Source: DASQUK01 sp963756425 (GTDB taxonomy: Bacteria > Actinomycetota > Acidimicrobiia > Acidimicrobiales > VFJN01). Taken from it: a DNA stretch of 64,000 nucleotides. Under the pieces are notes generated by a model. It saw only the letters and a list, made by a program, of their open reading frames with translations. It was not told the origin of the DNA and ran no database searches. Shown piece after piece: positions 26,074 through 35,356 of this stretch. Both the position numbers and the translations under genes were made by a program. Numbering within the stretch: the first letter of the stretch is position 1; each line of letters opens with the position of its first letter. The stretch spans positions 462,339 through 526,338 of the forward strand of contig CAVWNW010000019.1 of NCBI GenBank assembly GCA_963756425.1. The letters are read 5' to 3'.

Positions 26074-27252
26074 ATGGGCACGTTGCCGCGGTCACGGTGG
26101 AGCAGGCGCGTGACGTCGCTCGCCGCCGCCGCGCTGGGTGCGGCGGCGGCGGCGGCGATCGTGGCCCGACGTCGGTCCGCTGGGCAGCCCGGCGAATCGC
26201 CGCCGGACCCGCCGACACACCCGCCGACAGCCCTCGTCCCCGAGCCACCTCGTCTCGCCCCGCCGGTGGCCGCCAGCCCGGCGGACGACCGACCCACGGC
26301 TGCCGCGCCACTGGCAGGGGGTCTTGTCGAGGAGCCGCCGACGGAGGGCGTGCCGCCCGCAGGGGATCCGGTCGAGGAGCCGCCCACGGGAGCCGCGCCC
26401 GCGGATCCGGACCCGACGAGTGCACCGCCGGCCTCGGGCCCGGACACGGGCACCCCCCGCGTGGCCGGCCGGGGACGCGCCAGCCCGGTGGTCGTGGGGC
26501 TGGCCCTCGTCGCGGTCCTCGCCGCCGGCGTCGGGTTGTTCGTGGCCACGCGTGACGACGATCGGCCCGACACGGACGTCGAGGCGGGCGTCACGACGTC
26601 CCCCGAACCGACGACCACCACGGTGATCGACGAGCTCTCACCGCAGGAGGCGTTCGCGCAGGCGGCCGATCGCCTCGTGGCCGGCGGCTCCTTCGGCTAC
26701 GCCGGCACGACGAGTGCGACCGACGTCAGCCACGTGCGTCCCGGCCTGTGGCTGGCCGTCGACCTGACGGTCGAGGGCGAGGTGGAGACGTCCGCCGAGA
26801 GCGTGCACGAGATCGCGGTCGACGGCGACGGACGGGCCACCGAGACCGTGAGCGCCGGGCCGGTCGTTTGGGGCCGGCTGGCCACGTCGCGTGAGTCCCT
26901 GGGCGACGCCACGTACCTCCCGATCACGGAGGAGAGCGGCGGGCAAGGACCCGGAAAGGGGGCGGCGCTGCTGCCGGCGTGGCTCGACTCGACGGTGGAT
27001 CGCCAGGATGCGGGAACCGACGGGCGCGGCCACCGCGTGCTCCGTGCCACCCTGCCGGCCAGCGTGTTGGGCGAGGTCGTCGACGGTCGCCCGGCCGGGG
27101 ACGCCAGCGTGCTGTTGACGCTCGACGCAGCCGGCGATCCCGTGCGGGTCGAGGTCGCGTCGGTGCCGACCGGGCCCCCATTGCGGCTGGCACTCGACCT
27201 CCTCCGCATCGGGGAGCCGGTCGTCATCGACCTGCCGGCCGACACACCCTGA
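26074..27252 (+). CDS. Membrane-anchored protein with proline-rich region and outer domain
   Basis: 392 residues. The N-terminus has a basic stretch and a hydrophobic Ala-rich segment. Then comes a Pro/Ala/Asp-rich region (about 45-130), a second membrane segment (VVVGLALVAVLAAGVGLFVA, about 135-155), a Thr-rich linker and a folded C-terminal domain (about 185-392). That domain has LTVEGEVETSAESVHEIAVD and PASVLGEVVDGRPAGDAS, recalling LolA/LprG-type lipoproteins, but I cannot assign it. ATG at 26074 was chosen over an upstream TTG. It is divergent from the NuoF-like gene. Confidence 0.75.
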   Translation: MGTLPRSRWSRRVTSLAAAALGAAAAAAIVARRRSAGQPGESPPDPPTHPPTALVPEPPRLAPPVAASPADDRPTAAAPLAGGLVEEPPTEGVPPAGDPVEEPPTGAAPADPDPTSAPPASGPDTGTPRVAGRGRASPVVVGLALVAVLAAGVGLFVATRDDDRPDTDVEAGVTTSPEPTTTTVIDELSPQEAFAQAADRLVAGGSFGYAGTTSATDVSHVRPGLWLAVDLTVEGEVETSAESVHEIAVDGDGRATETVSAGPVVWGRLATSRESLGDATYLPITEESGGQGPGKGAALLPAWLDSTVDRQDAGTDGRGHRVLRATLPASVLGEVVDGRPAGDASVLLTLDAAGDPVRVEVASVPTGPPLRLALDLLRIGEPVVIDLPADTP

Positions 27253-27295
27253 CCCACCGTTCCTCCGAGCCGTGGGGCCCGGCTGAGCGAGAGGC

Positions 27296-30200
27296 TCAGG
27301 CGGGTGCAGGTTCCGCGGGCGTCAGCCCGACCGCTTGGCGGATGACCGTCGCCCACCCAACGGGGTCGATGCCGAGGCTCGCAAAGCGGTCCGACGCCTC
27401 GTCGAGCAGCGCCGCGGCGGCCGGGTCGCCGACCACCTCGAGGGCCATGGCCCGGGCGAGCCGGACCAACGCCTGTGCGATGCGATCGTCCGTCGCGTCG
27501 AGCTGGGCGCAGAGCTCGGTGAACCGGGAATCGACGGCGGCGCGTCCACCGCCGCGGGCGCTCGCCGCCGCGGCGGCGAGCCCGGCCCATGACCGGTCGA
27601 GGTACGTCGATCGGTCGTCACCCTCCACCTGCTGGACGGCGGCGCGCGCGTCGTCCACCCTCCCGGCTGCGGCAAAGGCCAGTGCCCTGACGGCCCCCGG
27701 GTAGCCCACGGCGCTGCGCGCCCCGTGGCGCGGTCCAGCTCGCGCAGGAGGTCGAGCGCCTCGTCTGGGTGGCCGCGCTGGAGTGCCAGCAGGGCTCGCG
27801 ACGCGAGGTGCTCGCTCGCGCCCGCACTGGCGAGGTCGTCGGACGAGACCTGGTCGGGCAGGACGGCCACCGCGGCCGTCGCCCGATCGCGGTCGCCGAC
27901 CTGGACCGCGGCGCTGAGGAGCCCGGTCGCCAGGAACTCCATGAATCGTGGCGAGTGGCTGGGCAGCAGCGACGTGCGGACCTGTTCCAGCACGTCGAAC
28001 CCCTCGGCAACCCGACCGACGGTCACGAGCGCCCGGCCCAGCGGGAGCCGCGCCTGCACCCGGCCGTAGTCGTCATCGATGGCGTCGAAGGTGGCCAGGG
28101 CCTCACGGGCACGCTCGACAGCCGACTCGGCCCGTCCCGTCCACAGCCGAATGCTGGCGGTGAGGACCTGTCCCATGCCCACGGCCCAGCGGTCCCCCGC
28201 CGCCTCGGCACCACTGAAGACCTGCTCGGCCATGGCCTCGGCCTCGTCCGGATACCCGGAGTGGAACCGCGTGAACGCCATGAGGCCGAGCGCCCAGGCG
28301 AGCCCGCCCCGGTCGCCGAGATCGGCGAAGAGGGCCGCCGATTCGTGGAGGAGGGCCTCTGCGTCGTCGATCCGGCCGGCGATGAAGTGTGCCCACGACA
28401 GGTTCTGGAGCGCCCAGGCGAGCCCGCGCCGGTCACCCAGCGCGGCGTACAGCTCCCGGGCCGGCTCCAGGGAGGCGATCGCTGCGTCCGGGTCGTTGCA
28501 CAGCAGGGCGGCGAAACCCCGCACCCGCAGCGCAGTCGCCCGGCCCTCGTCGTCGCCGGCGGCCTCGGCCCGCGCCAGGGCCACGCCCAGCAGCGCCTCC
28601 GCCTCGCCCGACGACCCGCTGCGCAGGGCGGCCTCGGCGACGGCGACCGTCGCCCGTACCGCGGATCGTTCGTCCCCGGCGGCCTCCGCCAGGCTCAGCG
28701 CGCCCTCGGCGTCGGCCCGCGCCGGGCCCACCTCGCGTAGCTCCGCGTAGGCCGCCGACCGGGCGAGGAGCAGGGGGATGCGATCGTCGCTGCCGACGGG
28801 ATCTCGGCCCGGGGCGACGACCGCCGGGCCGCTGTCAAGCACGTCCAGTGCCTCGGAGTAGAGCAGCGCCGCCTGTCGAGGCGTGTCGGCCTGCGTAGCG
28901 CGATCGCCAGCGGATCGCAGCCAGCGGACGGCCCGCGCCGCGATGTCTCGGGGAACCCCGGGCGAACCTCCGAGATCGGCCGTCAACGCCGCCGACCGTG
29001 CGTAGTGATGCGCGATGCGATCGACGATCGCGTCATGGTGGGGGCTCTCCTCCCGCTCGAGCCACCGGGCGATGCCGGCATGCACCGCGGCCCGCCGCTC
29101 CTTGGTCATCGTGCCGTACGTGACCTCGCGGACGACGTCGGAGCGGAACTCCCAGGACTCGCCGTCGAGGGCGAGCAGGTCCTTGGCCTGGAGGCCGCCG
29201 AGCACGCTGCGGACCGCACCGTCGCCCCCATGGGCCTCGCGATGCATGGTGGCCAGCCACTTGACGTGACCGCTGGACCCCAGCACGGCGGCGTCCTCGA
29301 GGACGAGGCGCTCCGGCGGCGTGAGCCCGTCGAGGCGGGCCGCGACCAGTCCCCGCAGCGTGTCGGGCAGGTCCGTCGAACGCGCGTCCTCGAGCCACGA
29401 CACCAGCTCCTCGAGGAAGAGTGGGTTCCCGCCGGCCCGGTCGAGGAGCGCAGCCACCACGGTGTCGTCGAGTGCGACGGTCTTGTCGGCGGCGAGCAGC
29501 TCCAGGACCTGCGTGGCGGCGTCACGGCCCAGGGGATCGAGGTGGACCATGACCGAGTGGTGCCCACCCTCCGGCTGCGACCAGCGCTCGGCCAGGCTTG
29601 GCCGAGCGGTGGCGAGCACGACGATGGGCCGCCGGGCATGGCGCTCGAGCAGGTCTTCGACCACGCCCAGCACCGCGTCGTCCGCCCAGTGCAGGTCGGA
29701 GAGCACGATCACCAACGGGCGCTGCCGGGCCGCCGCGGCGGCCAGCGTGAGCAGGGCACCGGTCGCCTGCTCCCGGGCCCGGGCGGCATCGATACCGCGG
29801 AGCACGTCGAACCCGAGCAGGTGCAGGAGGCCCTCGACGACCCGATCGGTGTCGTCGCCGGTACCGGTGAAGACGGAAACCACCGCGCGCACCTTGTCGG
29901 CCGCGGTGCCCTGATCGTCGCCGGGCTCGAGGCTGCATGCAGACCGCACCGCTTCCGCCAGCGGCCACCACACGTTGGCCTCGCCGTAGGGCACGCAGCG
30001 GCCCTGGAGCACGAGGCCGTCGTGGCACCCCCGAGCCATGTCCGCGACCTCCTCGACGACCCGCGACTTGCCGACGCCGGCGTCGCCAACGAGCAGGAGC
30101 AGCGCAGCGCGGCCCTGGTAGACCGCCAGGTCGAGCGCGTGGGACAGGAGCGCGACCTCGTCGTCCCGGCCGATCAGCGGCGCTCGGTGACGATCGGGCC

Positions 30201-30843
30201 GGTAGCCGGGCGGTAGGCGGGCGCCCTCGGCCACCCAGGCCGACACCGGTGCGTTCCTGCCCTTGGCCACGATCGTCCCGATCGACCGGTAGGTCACGAC
30301 CCGGCGGGTGGCGAGGTACGTGGCCTGCCCCACGAGCACGTGGCCGGGCTCGGCGGCGGACTGCAGCCGCTGCGCGGTGTTCACCACGTCGCCCATGGCC
30401 GTGTAGTCGCCTCCCGCCCGCAGAGAGCCCACCAGCACCTCGCCCGTGTTCACGCCCACGCGGAGGCGCACGTCGACGCCCAGGTCCGCTCGGGCGCCGT
30501 CGAGCGTGCGATGGAACTGGAGCGCCGCCCGCACCGCCCGCTCGGCGTCGTCCTCGTGGGCGATCGGCGCGCCGAACAGGGCCAGGATGGCGTCGCCGAC
30601 GATCTTGTCGACCCGGCCACCGAACGCCTCGATGTCGGCGACGAGGCGCTCGAAGCAGCGGTCGGCAAGCCGCTTGACCTGCTCGGGGTCGCGATCCTCC
30701 GACAGCGCGGTGAAGCCCACGAGGTCGGCGAACAGGACCGTCACCACGCGTCGCTCGTCGCCGCGCGCCTGGAGGTCGGTGCCGCAGTTGGGGCAAAACC
30801 GAGCGCCGTCAGGAACGTCGGCACCACAGGCGGGGCAGATCAC
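27296..30843 (-). CDS. Zinc-ribbon, class III cyclase, AAA ATPase and TPR regulator (frameshifted)
   Basis: About 1,180 residues once one shift is bridged. A zinc ribbon (Cys3, 6, 17, 20) leads to a class III nucleotide cyclase domain with metal ligands Asp40 (LFADLVGFT) and Asp84 (KIVGDAILALF) and Asn155/Arg159 (VVNTAQRL). A MalT-like ATPase follows with Walker A GDAGVGKS at 253-260 and Walker B VIVLSDLHWADD. The second half is TPR-like repeats. No C-terminal LuxR helix-turn-helix is seen. Near 27,710 the frame changes: the last 137 residues (PGAVRALAFAAAGRVDDARA) are in another frame, fitting one lost base. GTG at 30843 begins at the zinc ribbon. Confidence 0.85.
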
Positions 30844-30916
30844 GCCGGTCAGTGTACGGAGGGGCGTCGGGGCGGCGCCCCCGGCGGACTCGGCCCCGGA
30901 GGCGGTCGGCCACTTA

Positions 30917-31639
30917 CTAGATCCGCGCGACGACGAGCGCCGCGGCCAGCACCGGGAGGCCCCAGGACAGGGTGCGCAGGGCCGCCTCGGGTGGGTCGAG
31001 CAGGAGCTCCTCATGGGCCCGGCGCTCGCTGCCGTCCCGCAGGTCGAGCGTGACGTCGATCCGGTTCGTCTGCCGGCGAACGAAGCGCACGCTGCTGCTC
31101 AGGCTCCGTTGCGCCCTGGACACGGCGTAGGCGGCCGCGGCGGCGAGCACCGCCGGCACCCGGAGCCGTTCGGCCTGGGCGACGTACGCCGTCAGCACCG
31201 GAAACGCACCCCACGCGACCGCGAACATGGCGTCGGTGTGGAACCGTCCGTGGAGCAGCTCGAGGTTGTATGCAGCCACCAGGAACGCACCCACCACCAC
31301 GAACGGGACCAGCACGAGCCCGACGCGGGTCACGCCGACGATCCCGATGGCGACGGCGCCGGCCAGGGCGACGGCTGCGGCGGCGGCGAGCACCGACGAG
31401 GGGATCGACGTCCGCAGGGGGCGGCCGTTCAGCTCGTCCAACGCGTGCGCGGCGATCCCGACGGCGAGGAAGAAGGCGAGCAGCGTGGCGACGAGCCGCT
31501 CGGCGTCGAGGTGCGGCGCCAGGGCAGCGCCGATCGCCACGTACGACAGATGCCACGCGGTGTACGGCGGGTGCAGGAGTGTCCACCAGTCGCCGGCGCG
31601 GCCGGTCGCGGCGTAGAACGCGGGGCGACGCTCAGCCAT
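30917..31639 (-). CDS. UbiA-like integral membrane protein
   Basis: 240 residues, mostly hydrophobic helices. The start (WTLLHPPYTAWHLSYVAIGA) and the early AHALDELNGRPLRT recall the first Asp-rich region of UbiA prenyltransferases, but the canonical NDxxDxxxD is not intact. The protein is shorter than the usual 290 residues and the second Asp motif is not evident. It overlaps the upstream methyltransferase gene by 8 bases, so the pair is an operon. A role in isoprenoid quinone or lipid assembly is inferred from context; catalysis is doubtful. Confidence 0.65.
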   Translation of the reverse strand: MAERRPAFYAATGRAGDWWTLLHPPYTAWHLSYVAIGAALAPHLDAERLVATLLAFFLAVGIAAHALDELNGRPLRTSIPSSVLAAAAAVALAGAVAIGIVGVTRVGLVLVPFVVVGAFLVAAYNLELLHGRFHTDAMFAVAWGAFPVLTAYVAQAERLRVPAVLAAAAAYAVSRAQRSLSSSVRFVRRQTNRIDVTLDLRDGSERRAHEELLLDPPEAALRTLSWGLPVLAAALVVARI

Positions 31640-32363
31640 CGGTGCGGCGCCCCCACATCACCACTCCGCCCCCGAGGCTCATGAGGCGGATGCCGATGTC
31701 GGAGATGCCGGCCCGCTGCCACGCTTCGATGGTCCAGGCGTCGGAGTAGCGGTCGTAGTGGGCCGAGATGCTCGGGCCGAGGAAGCGGCCGACGCGGTAC
31801 CACTCCCTGCCTCCCAGCGCTCCCAGGACCGGCAGGCCGACGCGCGTGTAGAGCCACCAGGCGCCGCGCAGCAGGGGTTGCGGTGGGACGTGGAACTCCA
31901 GGCTGGCGATGGCGCCGCCCGGTCGCACGACGCGTGCGAGCTCGGCGATCGTCGCCGCCGGGTCGGCGACGTAGCGCAACAGGTAGGTGAAGGTCAGCGC
32001 GTCGAACGTGGCATCCGGGAACGGGAGCTGTTCGGCCTGGCCCGACACGAGCGCGATCTGCGTCTGCAGGCCCTCCCGCCGGACCGCCGCCACGCCCCGC
32101 CGTAGCATCGCCTCGGTGATGTCAATCCCGGTGACGCGGGCGTCGGTCCGGCGGGCGAGCTGGACGGCGACGCCCGCAGTGCCGGTGGCCACGTCGAGCA
32201 CGGTCGTCGGGCCGGCGTCGACGACGCTGTCGACCATTGCCCGGCGCCACCGTCGGTTCTGTCCGAACGACAGTGCCTCCGCGAGCAGGTCGTAGCGCTG
32301 GGGCAGGCCCTGGAAGAGCTGCTGCGCGAATCTGGTGGGATCCTGACGCGACCGGGTCAGCAC
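31632..32363 (-). CDS. UbiE/MenG-type SAM methyltransferase
   Basis: 243 residues. The N-terminus FAQQLFQGLPQRYDLLAEAL and GQNRRWRRAMVDSV match UbiE/MenG enzymes, which methylate demethylmenaquinone or ubiquinone precursors. Motif I is VLDVATGTAGVAVQLA; later GQAEQLPFPDATFDALTFTY and RVVRPGGAIASLEF. GTG at 32363 has AGG five bases upstream; GTG at 32369 is possible. It is divergent from the geranylgeranyl reductase gene with about 50 bases between. True menaquinone specificity cannot be proven. Confidence 0.85.
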   Translation of the reverse strand: MLTRSRQDPTRFAQQLFQGLPQRYDLLAEALSFGQNRRWRRAMVDSVVDAGPTTVLDVATGTAGVAVQLARRTDARVTGIDITEAMLRRGVAAVRREGLQTQIALVSGQAEQLPFPDATFDALTFTYLLRYVADPAATIAELARVVRPGGAIASLEFHVPPQPLLRGAWWLYTRVGLPVLGALGGREWYRVGRFLGPSISAHYDRYSDAWTIEAWQRAGISDIGIRLMSLGGGVVMWGRRTDG

Positions 32364-32412
32364 AGGCACCTCGCCATATCGGGCCGTTCGTCGACTCTAC
32401 CTACGGAGCACG

Positions 32413-33678
32413 GTGGCGGCGGACCGGGTTGACGTCGCGGTGATCGGTGCCGGACCCGCCGGCAGCGTGGCCGCATTGGTGCTGGCCCGGGCGGGAGCCC
32501 GCGTCGCGCTGGTCGACAAGGCCGCGTTCCCCAGAGACAAGGCGTGCGGCGACCTCGTCGGTCCCCGGGGGCTACAGGTGCTCGACGACCTCGGCGTGCG
32601 GTTGGCGGGGACCGAGCGCGTCGGTGACATGCGCGTGGTCGGTCCCACCGGGCGGTCCGTCCGGCTGCCCTGCCGCCCTGGCCTGACCTACCCCGGCCAT
32701 GGCGTCGCGCTCCCCCGGCTCGCGTTCGACGAGGCCCTCCGCACCGCCGCGCTGGACGCCGGCTGCGTCTCGCACACCGCCCGCGCCGGCGCCCCGATCC
32801 TCGACGGTGGCGCGTTGGCGGGCTTCGAGCTGTCGGACGGATCGCGCCTGCATGCCGACGCGGTCATCGGGGCCGACGGGGCGACCAGCCGGGTCGCGTC
32901 GGCCGCGGGCCTGGTCGACGAGCGCCGCGTGCTCTGGGGCTTCGCGCTGCGCGCCTACATCGACACCCACGTGGAGCTGCCCACGATCGTGTTGTGGGAC
33001 GAGGCCCGCTGGCGCGGCTTTCCCGGCTATGGCTGGCTGTTCCCCGGGCCCGGAGGTCGGGCGAACCTCGGCGTCGGCGTCGGCGTGCTCGGCGACAGGG
33101 CCGCGGCCGGGCGTGCGGCACGGTCGTTGGGCGCGTTCGTCGATGTACTCCGCCGCTTCGGGGTGCTCGACCGCGACGTGCGCCTCCCCCCTGGGCGGCT
33201 CGGCGGCTGGCTCAAGATGGGGATGGTGGGAACGATCCCGGCGCGCGGTCGCGTGCTGCTCGCCGGCGATGCGGCCGGTCTCGTCAACCCCCTCCAAGGC
33301 GAGGGGATATCGGAGGCGCTGGCCAGCGGGCGGGCGGCCGCCGAGGCCGTTCTCGCGTGCCCGGCGGCGCCGGCCGGGCGCTACCGCTCGTTCCTGGCGC
33401 AGCGCTACGCCGACTTCCACGGTGCCAACGCCGCCGTGCAGGCGGCACTCGTGAGCCGACCCGGGGTCGTCGCCGCGACCGGCCGGATGCTCACGGCCCC
33501 GGTCGTCGGCCGTGCGATCGCGGGTGGATGGGCCCTCTACTGGAACGAGCTCCTCGATGGCGCCACGCCCGGAGGCGCCCGCACGACCGCGGCGCTCGCC
33601 ACCGCGATCGCGCGCACGGCGACGAGCCGCAGCCGCGTCCGGCGCTCGGTTACGAGCTCCCTCGCGACAGGATCGTAA
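32413..33678 (+). CDS. Geranylgeranyl reductase family FAD oxidoreductase
   Basis: 421 residues. The FAD-binding GxGxxG is VAVIGAGPAGSVAA near the start. The family box FPRDKACGDLVGPRGLQVLD carries the conserved Cys of geranylgeranyl reductases, and the second FAD motif is VLLAGDAAGLVNPLQGEG. Such enzymes saturate isoprenoid chains of chlorophyll, archaeal lipids or menaquinone (MenJ in mycobacteria). GTG at 32413 has GGAG upstream. Its 3' end overlaps the convergent thiolase gene by 29 bases. Confidence 0.9.
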   Translation: MAADRVDVAVIGAGPAGSVAALVLARAGARVALVDKAAFPRDKACGDLVGPRGLQVLDDLGVRLAGTERVGDMRVVGPTGRSVRLPCRPGLTYPGHGVALPRLAFDEALRTAALDAGCVSHTARAGAPILDGGALAGFELSDGSRLHADAVIGADGATSRVASAAGLVDERRVLWGFALRAYIDTHVELPTIVLWDEARWRGFPGYGWLFPGPGGRANLGVGVGVLGDRAAAGRAARSLGAFVDVLRRFGVLDRDVRLPPGRLGGWLKMGMVGTIPARGRVLLAGDAAGLVNPLQGEGISEALASGRAAAEAVLACPAAPAGRYRSFLAQRYADFHGANAAVQAALVSRPGVVAATGRMLTAPVVGRAIAGGWALYWNELLDGATPGGARTTAALATAIARTATSRSRVRRSVTSSLATGS

Positions 33679-34888
33679 CGACCGCCACCGCCTCCTCGCC
33701 CGACAGGTGGCCGCCGCTGTTCTGCGCGAGGGCCAGGCGGGCGCCGTCGACCTGGCGGGGACCGCACCGGCCGCGCAGCTGGTCAGCGAGCTCCACGACC
33801 TGGGCCAGCCCGGTGGCCCCTACCGGATGCCCCCGCGACAACAGCCCTCCACTGGGGTTGACGGGGCAACGCCCGCCGAGCCGGGTCACGCCGCCGGCCA
33901 GCAGTGCGGGGGCACCGCCCGCCTCGCACAGGCCGAGGTATTCGTACGTCCACAGCTCCGCCGGCGCCGCGGCGTCGTGGACCTCGACGACGTCGAGGTC
34001 GGCGGGTCCCACGCCGGCGGCCTGGTACGCGGCCGCCGCCGCCCGCCGGACGGCACCGTCGCTCTCGACGTCGCCTGTGCCGCCCGACCGCAGCGCACAG
34101 GCGTCGACCCGGACGGCGTCCGCCGCATCCCGTGTGTGCGCTCGCTCCTCGGAGCACACCACGACCGCAGCGGCGCCGTCGGCGATCGGCGAGCACATGA
34201 GCAGCCGCAACGGCTCCGCGATCATCCGGCTGCCGAGGACCTCGTCGCCCGTCACCGGGCCGCGAAACTGCGCCCGCGGGTTGGACCACGCGTGTGCACG
34301 GTTCTTCACCGCCACCGCAGCGGCGTCGGTCGCCGAGCCGCCACCACGCGCGAAGAAGCGGCGGGCCATCCCGGCGTAGACATCCATCAGCGCCGACTGG
34401 ACCGGCCCGCGGCCGGGGTCATCGCCCTCGTCGCTGCCGATTCCCAGCAGGTCGCGCTCCACCTGGTCCCGGAGTGCCGGCATGTCGTCGAAATCGACCG
34501 CGGCGCTGAACACCGCCATGGTCCGCCGCTTGTCGGGGTTGGTCAGCTTCTCGGCGCCGACGGCCACGGCCACGCCGGCAGTGCCGGTTTCCACCGCCAT
34601 GCAGGCCACCTGGAGTGCCGTCGACGCCGAGGCGCACGCGTTCTCGACGTTCATGATGGGGATCCCGCCGAACCCGTAGCGATGGAACACCACCTGGCCG
34701 CGGATCATCTCCTGGCCCGTCAGCACACCCTCGCCCGCGTTGGCGAACACCACCATGTCGACGTCGCTCGCGCTGAGGGCGGCATCGGCCAGCGCCTCGT
34801 CCACGGCCGCCGTCGCCAGCGAGCGGACCGTGCTCTCGGGCGCGAACCCGAACGGGGTCATCCCCGTGCCGACGATGTGCGCAGGCAC
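33650..34888 (-). CDS. Thiolase family protein (SCP-x / acetyl-CoA acetyltransferase-like)
   Basis: 412 residues. It begins VPAHIVGTGMTPFG, has the nucleophilic Cys in NVENACASASTALQVA, and the C-terminal VNPSGGLLSRGHPVGATGLA with the conserved His; LAQNSGGHL lies near the end. This is the SCP-x-like branch often used in sterol side-chain or beta-oxidation cleavage. GTG at 34888 fits the family N-terminus. ATG at 34930 would add 14 residues encoded within an inverted repeat. The 3' end overlaps the geranylgeranyl reductase gene. Confidence 0.88.
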   Translation of the reverse strand: MPAHIVGTGMTPFGFAPESTVRSLATAAVDEALADAALSASDVDMVVFANAGEGVLTGQEMIRGQVVFHRYGFGGIPIMNVENACASASTALQVACMAVETGTAGVAVAVGAEKLTNPDKRRTMAVFSAAVDFDDMPALRDQVERDLLGIGSDEGDDPGRGPVQSALMDVYAGMARRFFARGGGSATDAAAVAVKNRAHAWSNPRAQFRGPVTGDEVLGSRMIAEPLRLLMCSPIADGAAAVVVCSEERAHTRDAADAVRVDACALRSGGTGDVESDGAVRRAAAAAYQAAGVGPADLDVVEVHDAAAPAELWTYEYLGLCEAGGAPALLAGGVTRLGGRCPVNPSGGLLSRGHPVGATGLAQVVELADQLRGRCGPRQVDGARLALAQNSGGHLSGEEAVAVVTILSRGSS

Positions 34889-34905
34889 GCGACCAATCTT
34901 GCTCG

Positions 34906-34953
34906 AACTTGTCGCCGTTAGCGACGCCATGGCCTCTCTAACGGCGGCAAGTT
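34906..34953. terminator. Long inverted repeat (15 of 16 bases paired)
   Basis: Arms at 34906-34921 (AACTTGTCGCCGTTAG) and 34938-34953 (CTAACGGCGGCAAGTT) pair with one mismatch around a 16-base loop. It lies just downstream of the GlsB-like gene stop and upstream of the thiolase start on the same strand. It may end the first transcript or regulate the second. Confidence 0.5.
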
Positions 34954-34957
34954 TGGG

Positions 34958-35263
34958 TCAGGCCACGCGGCGGGTGCCGCCGAACCTCTTCATCGCCCAG
35001 GACGCAACCGCGACGACGATCACGGAGCCGATAATCGCGCCGATTATGCCGCCCCAGTCGAACTTGTCCTCGTCACCGATGTTGAACAGGCCAGTGAAGA
35101 TCAAATAGCCGACCACCGCACCGACGAGGCCGAGCGCGGCCGAGACCGCCCACGACCTCCAGCCGCTCATGCCCTCGAAGGCATCGTTGGGGATGAGCGC
35201 ACGCCCAATGGCGCCAGCGACGAAGCCAAGGGCGAGCGCCGCAATGAAGCTGCCAACGTCCAT
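34958..35263 (-). CDS. GlsB/YeaQ/YmgE family membrane protein
   Basis: 101 residues with three hydrophobic segments rich in Gly: IAALALGFVAGAIGRALIP, SWAVSAALGLVGAVVGYLIF and GGIIGAIIGSVIVVAVASWA. These match the transglycosylase-associated GlsB/YeaQ family, small membrane proteins often induced by stress. ATG at 35263 has GGAGGG six bases upstream. An inverted repeat follows its stop. Its exact role is unknown. Confidence 0.88.
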   Translation of the reverse strand: MDVGSFIAALALGFVAGAIGRALIPNDAFEGMSGWRSWAVSAALGLVGAVVGYLIFTGLFNIGDEDKFDWGGIIGAIIGSVIVVAVASWAMKRFGGTRRVA

Positions 35264-35356
35264 GGAATTCCCTCCGGTTCCTGGGACGGTCGTTGCGCAC
35301 CTACCAACGTCCGTCGCCGAAAGTCTCCCCGACAACGACGTCTACGACAATGGTCG

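Noticed and set aside
25890..26621. An N-terminal extension of 244 residues on the NuoF-like protein
   Set aside because: It is Ser/Gly/Arg-rich antisense of the proline-rich membrane protein gene; the NuoF-like part begins at GTG 25889 with a good ribosome site.
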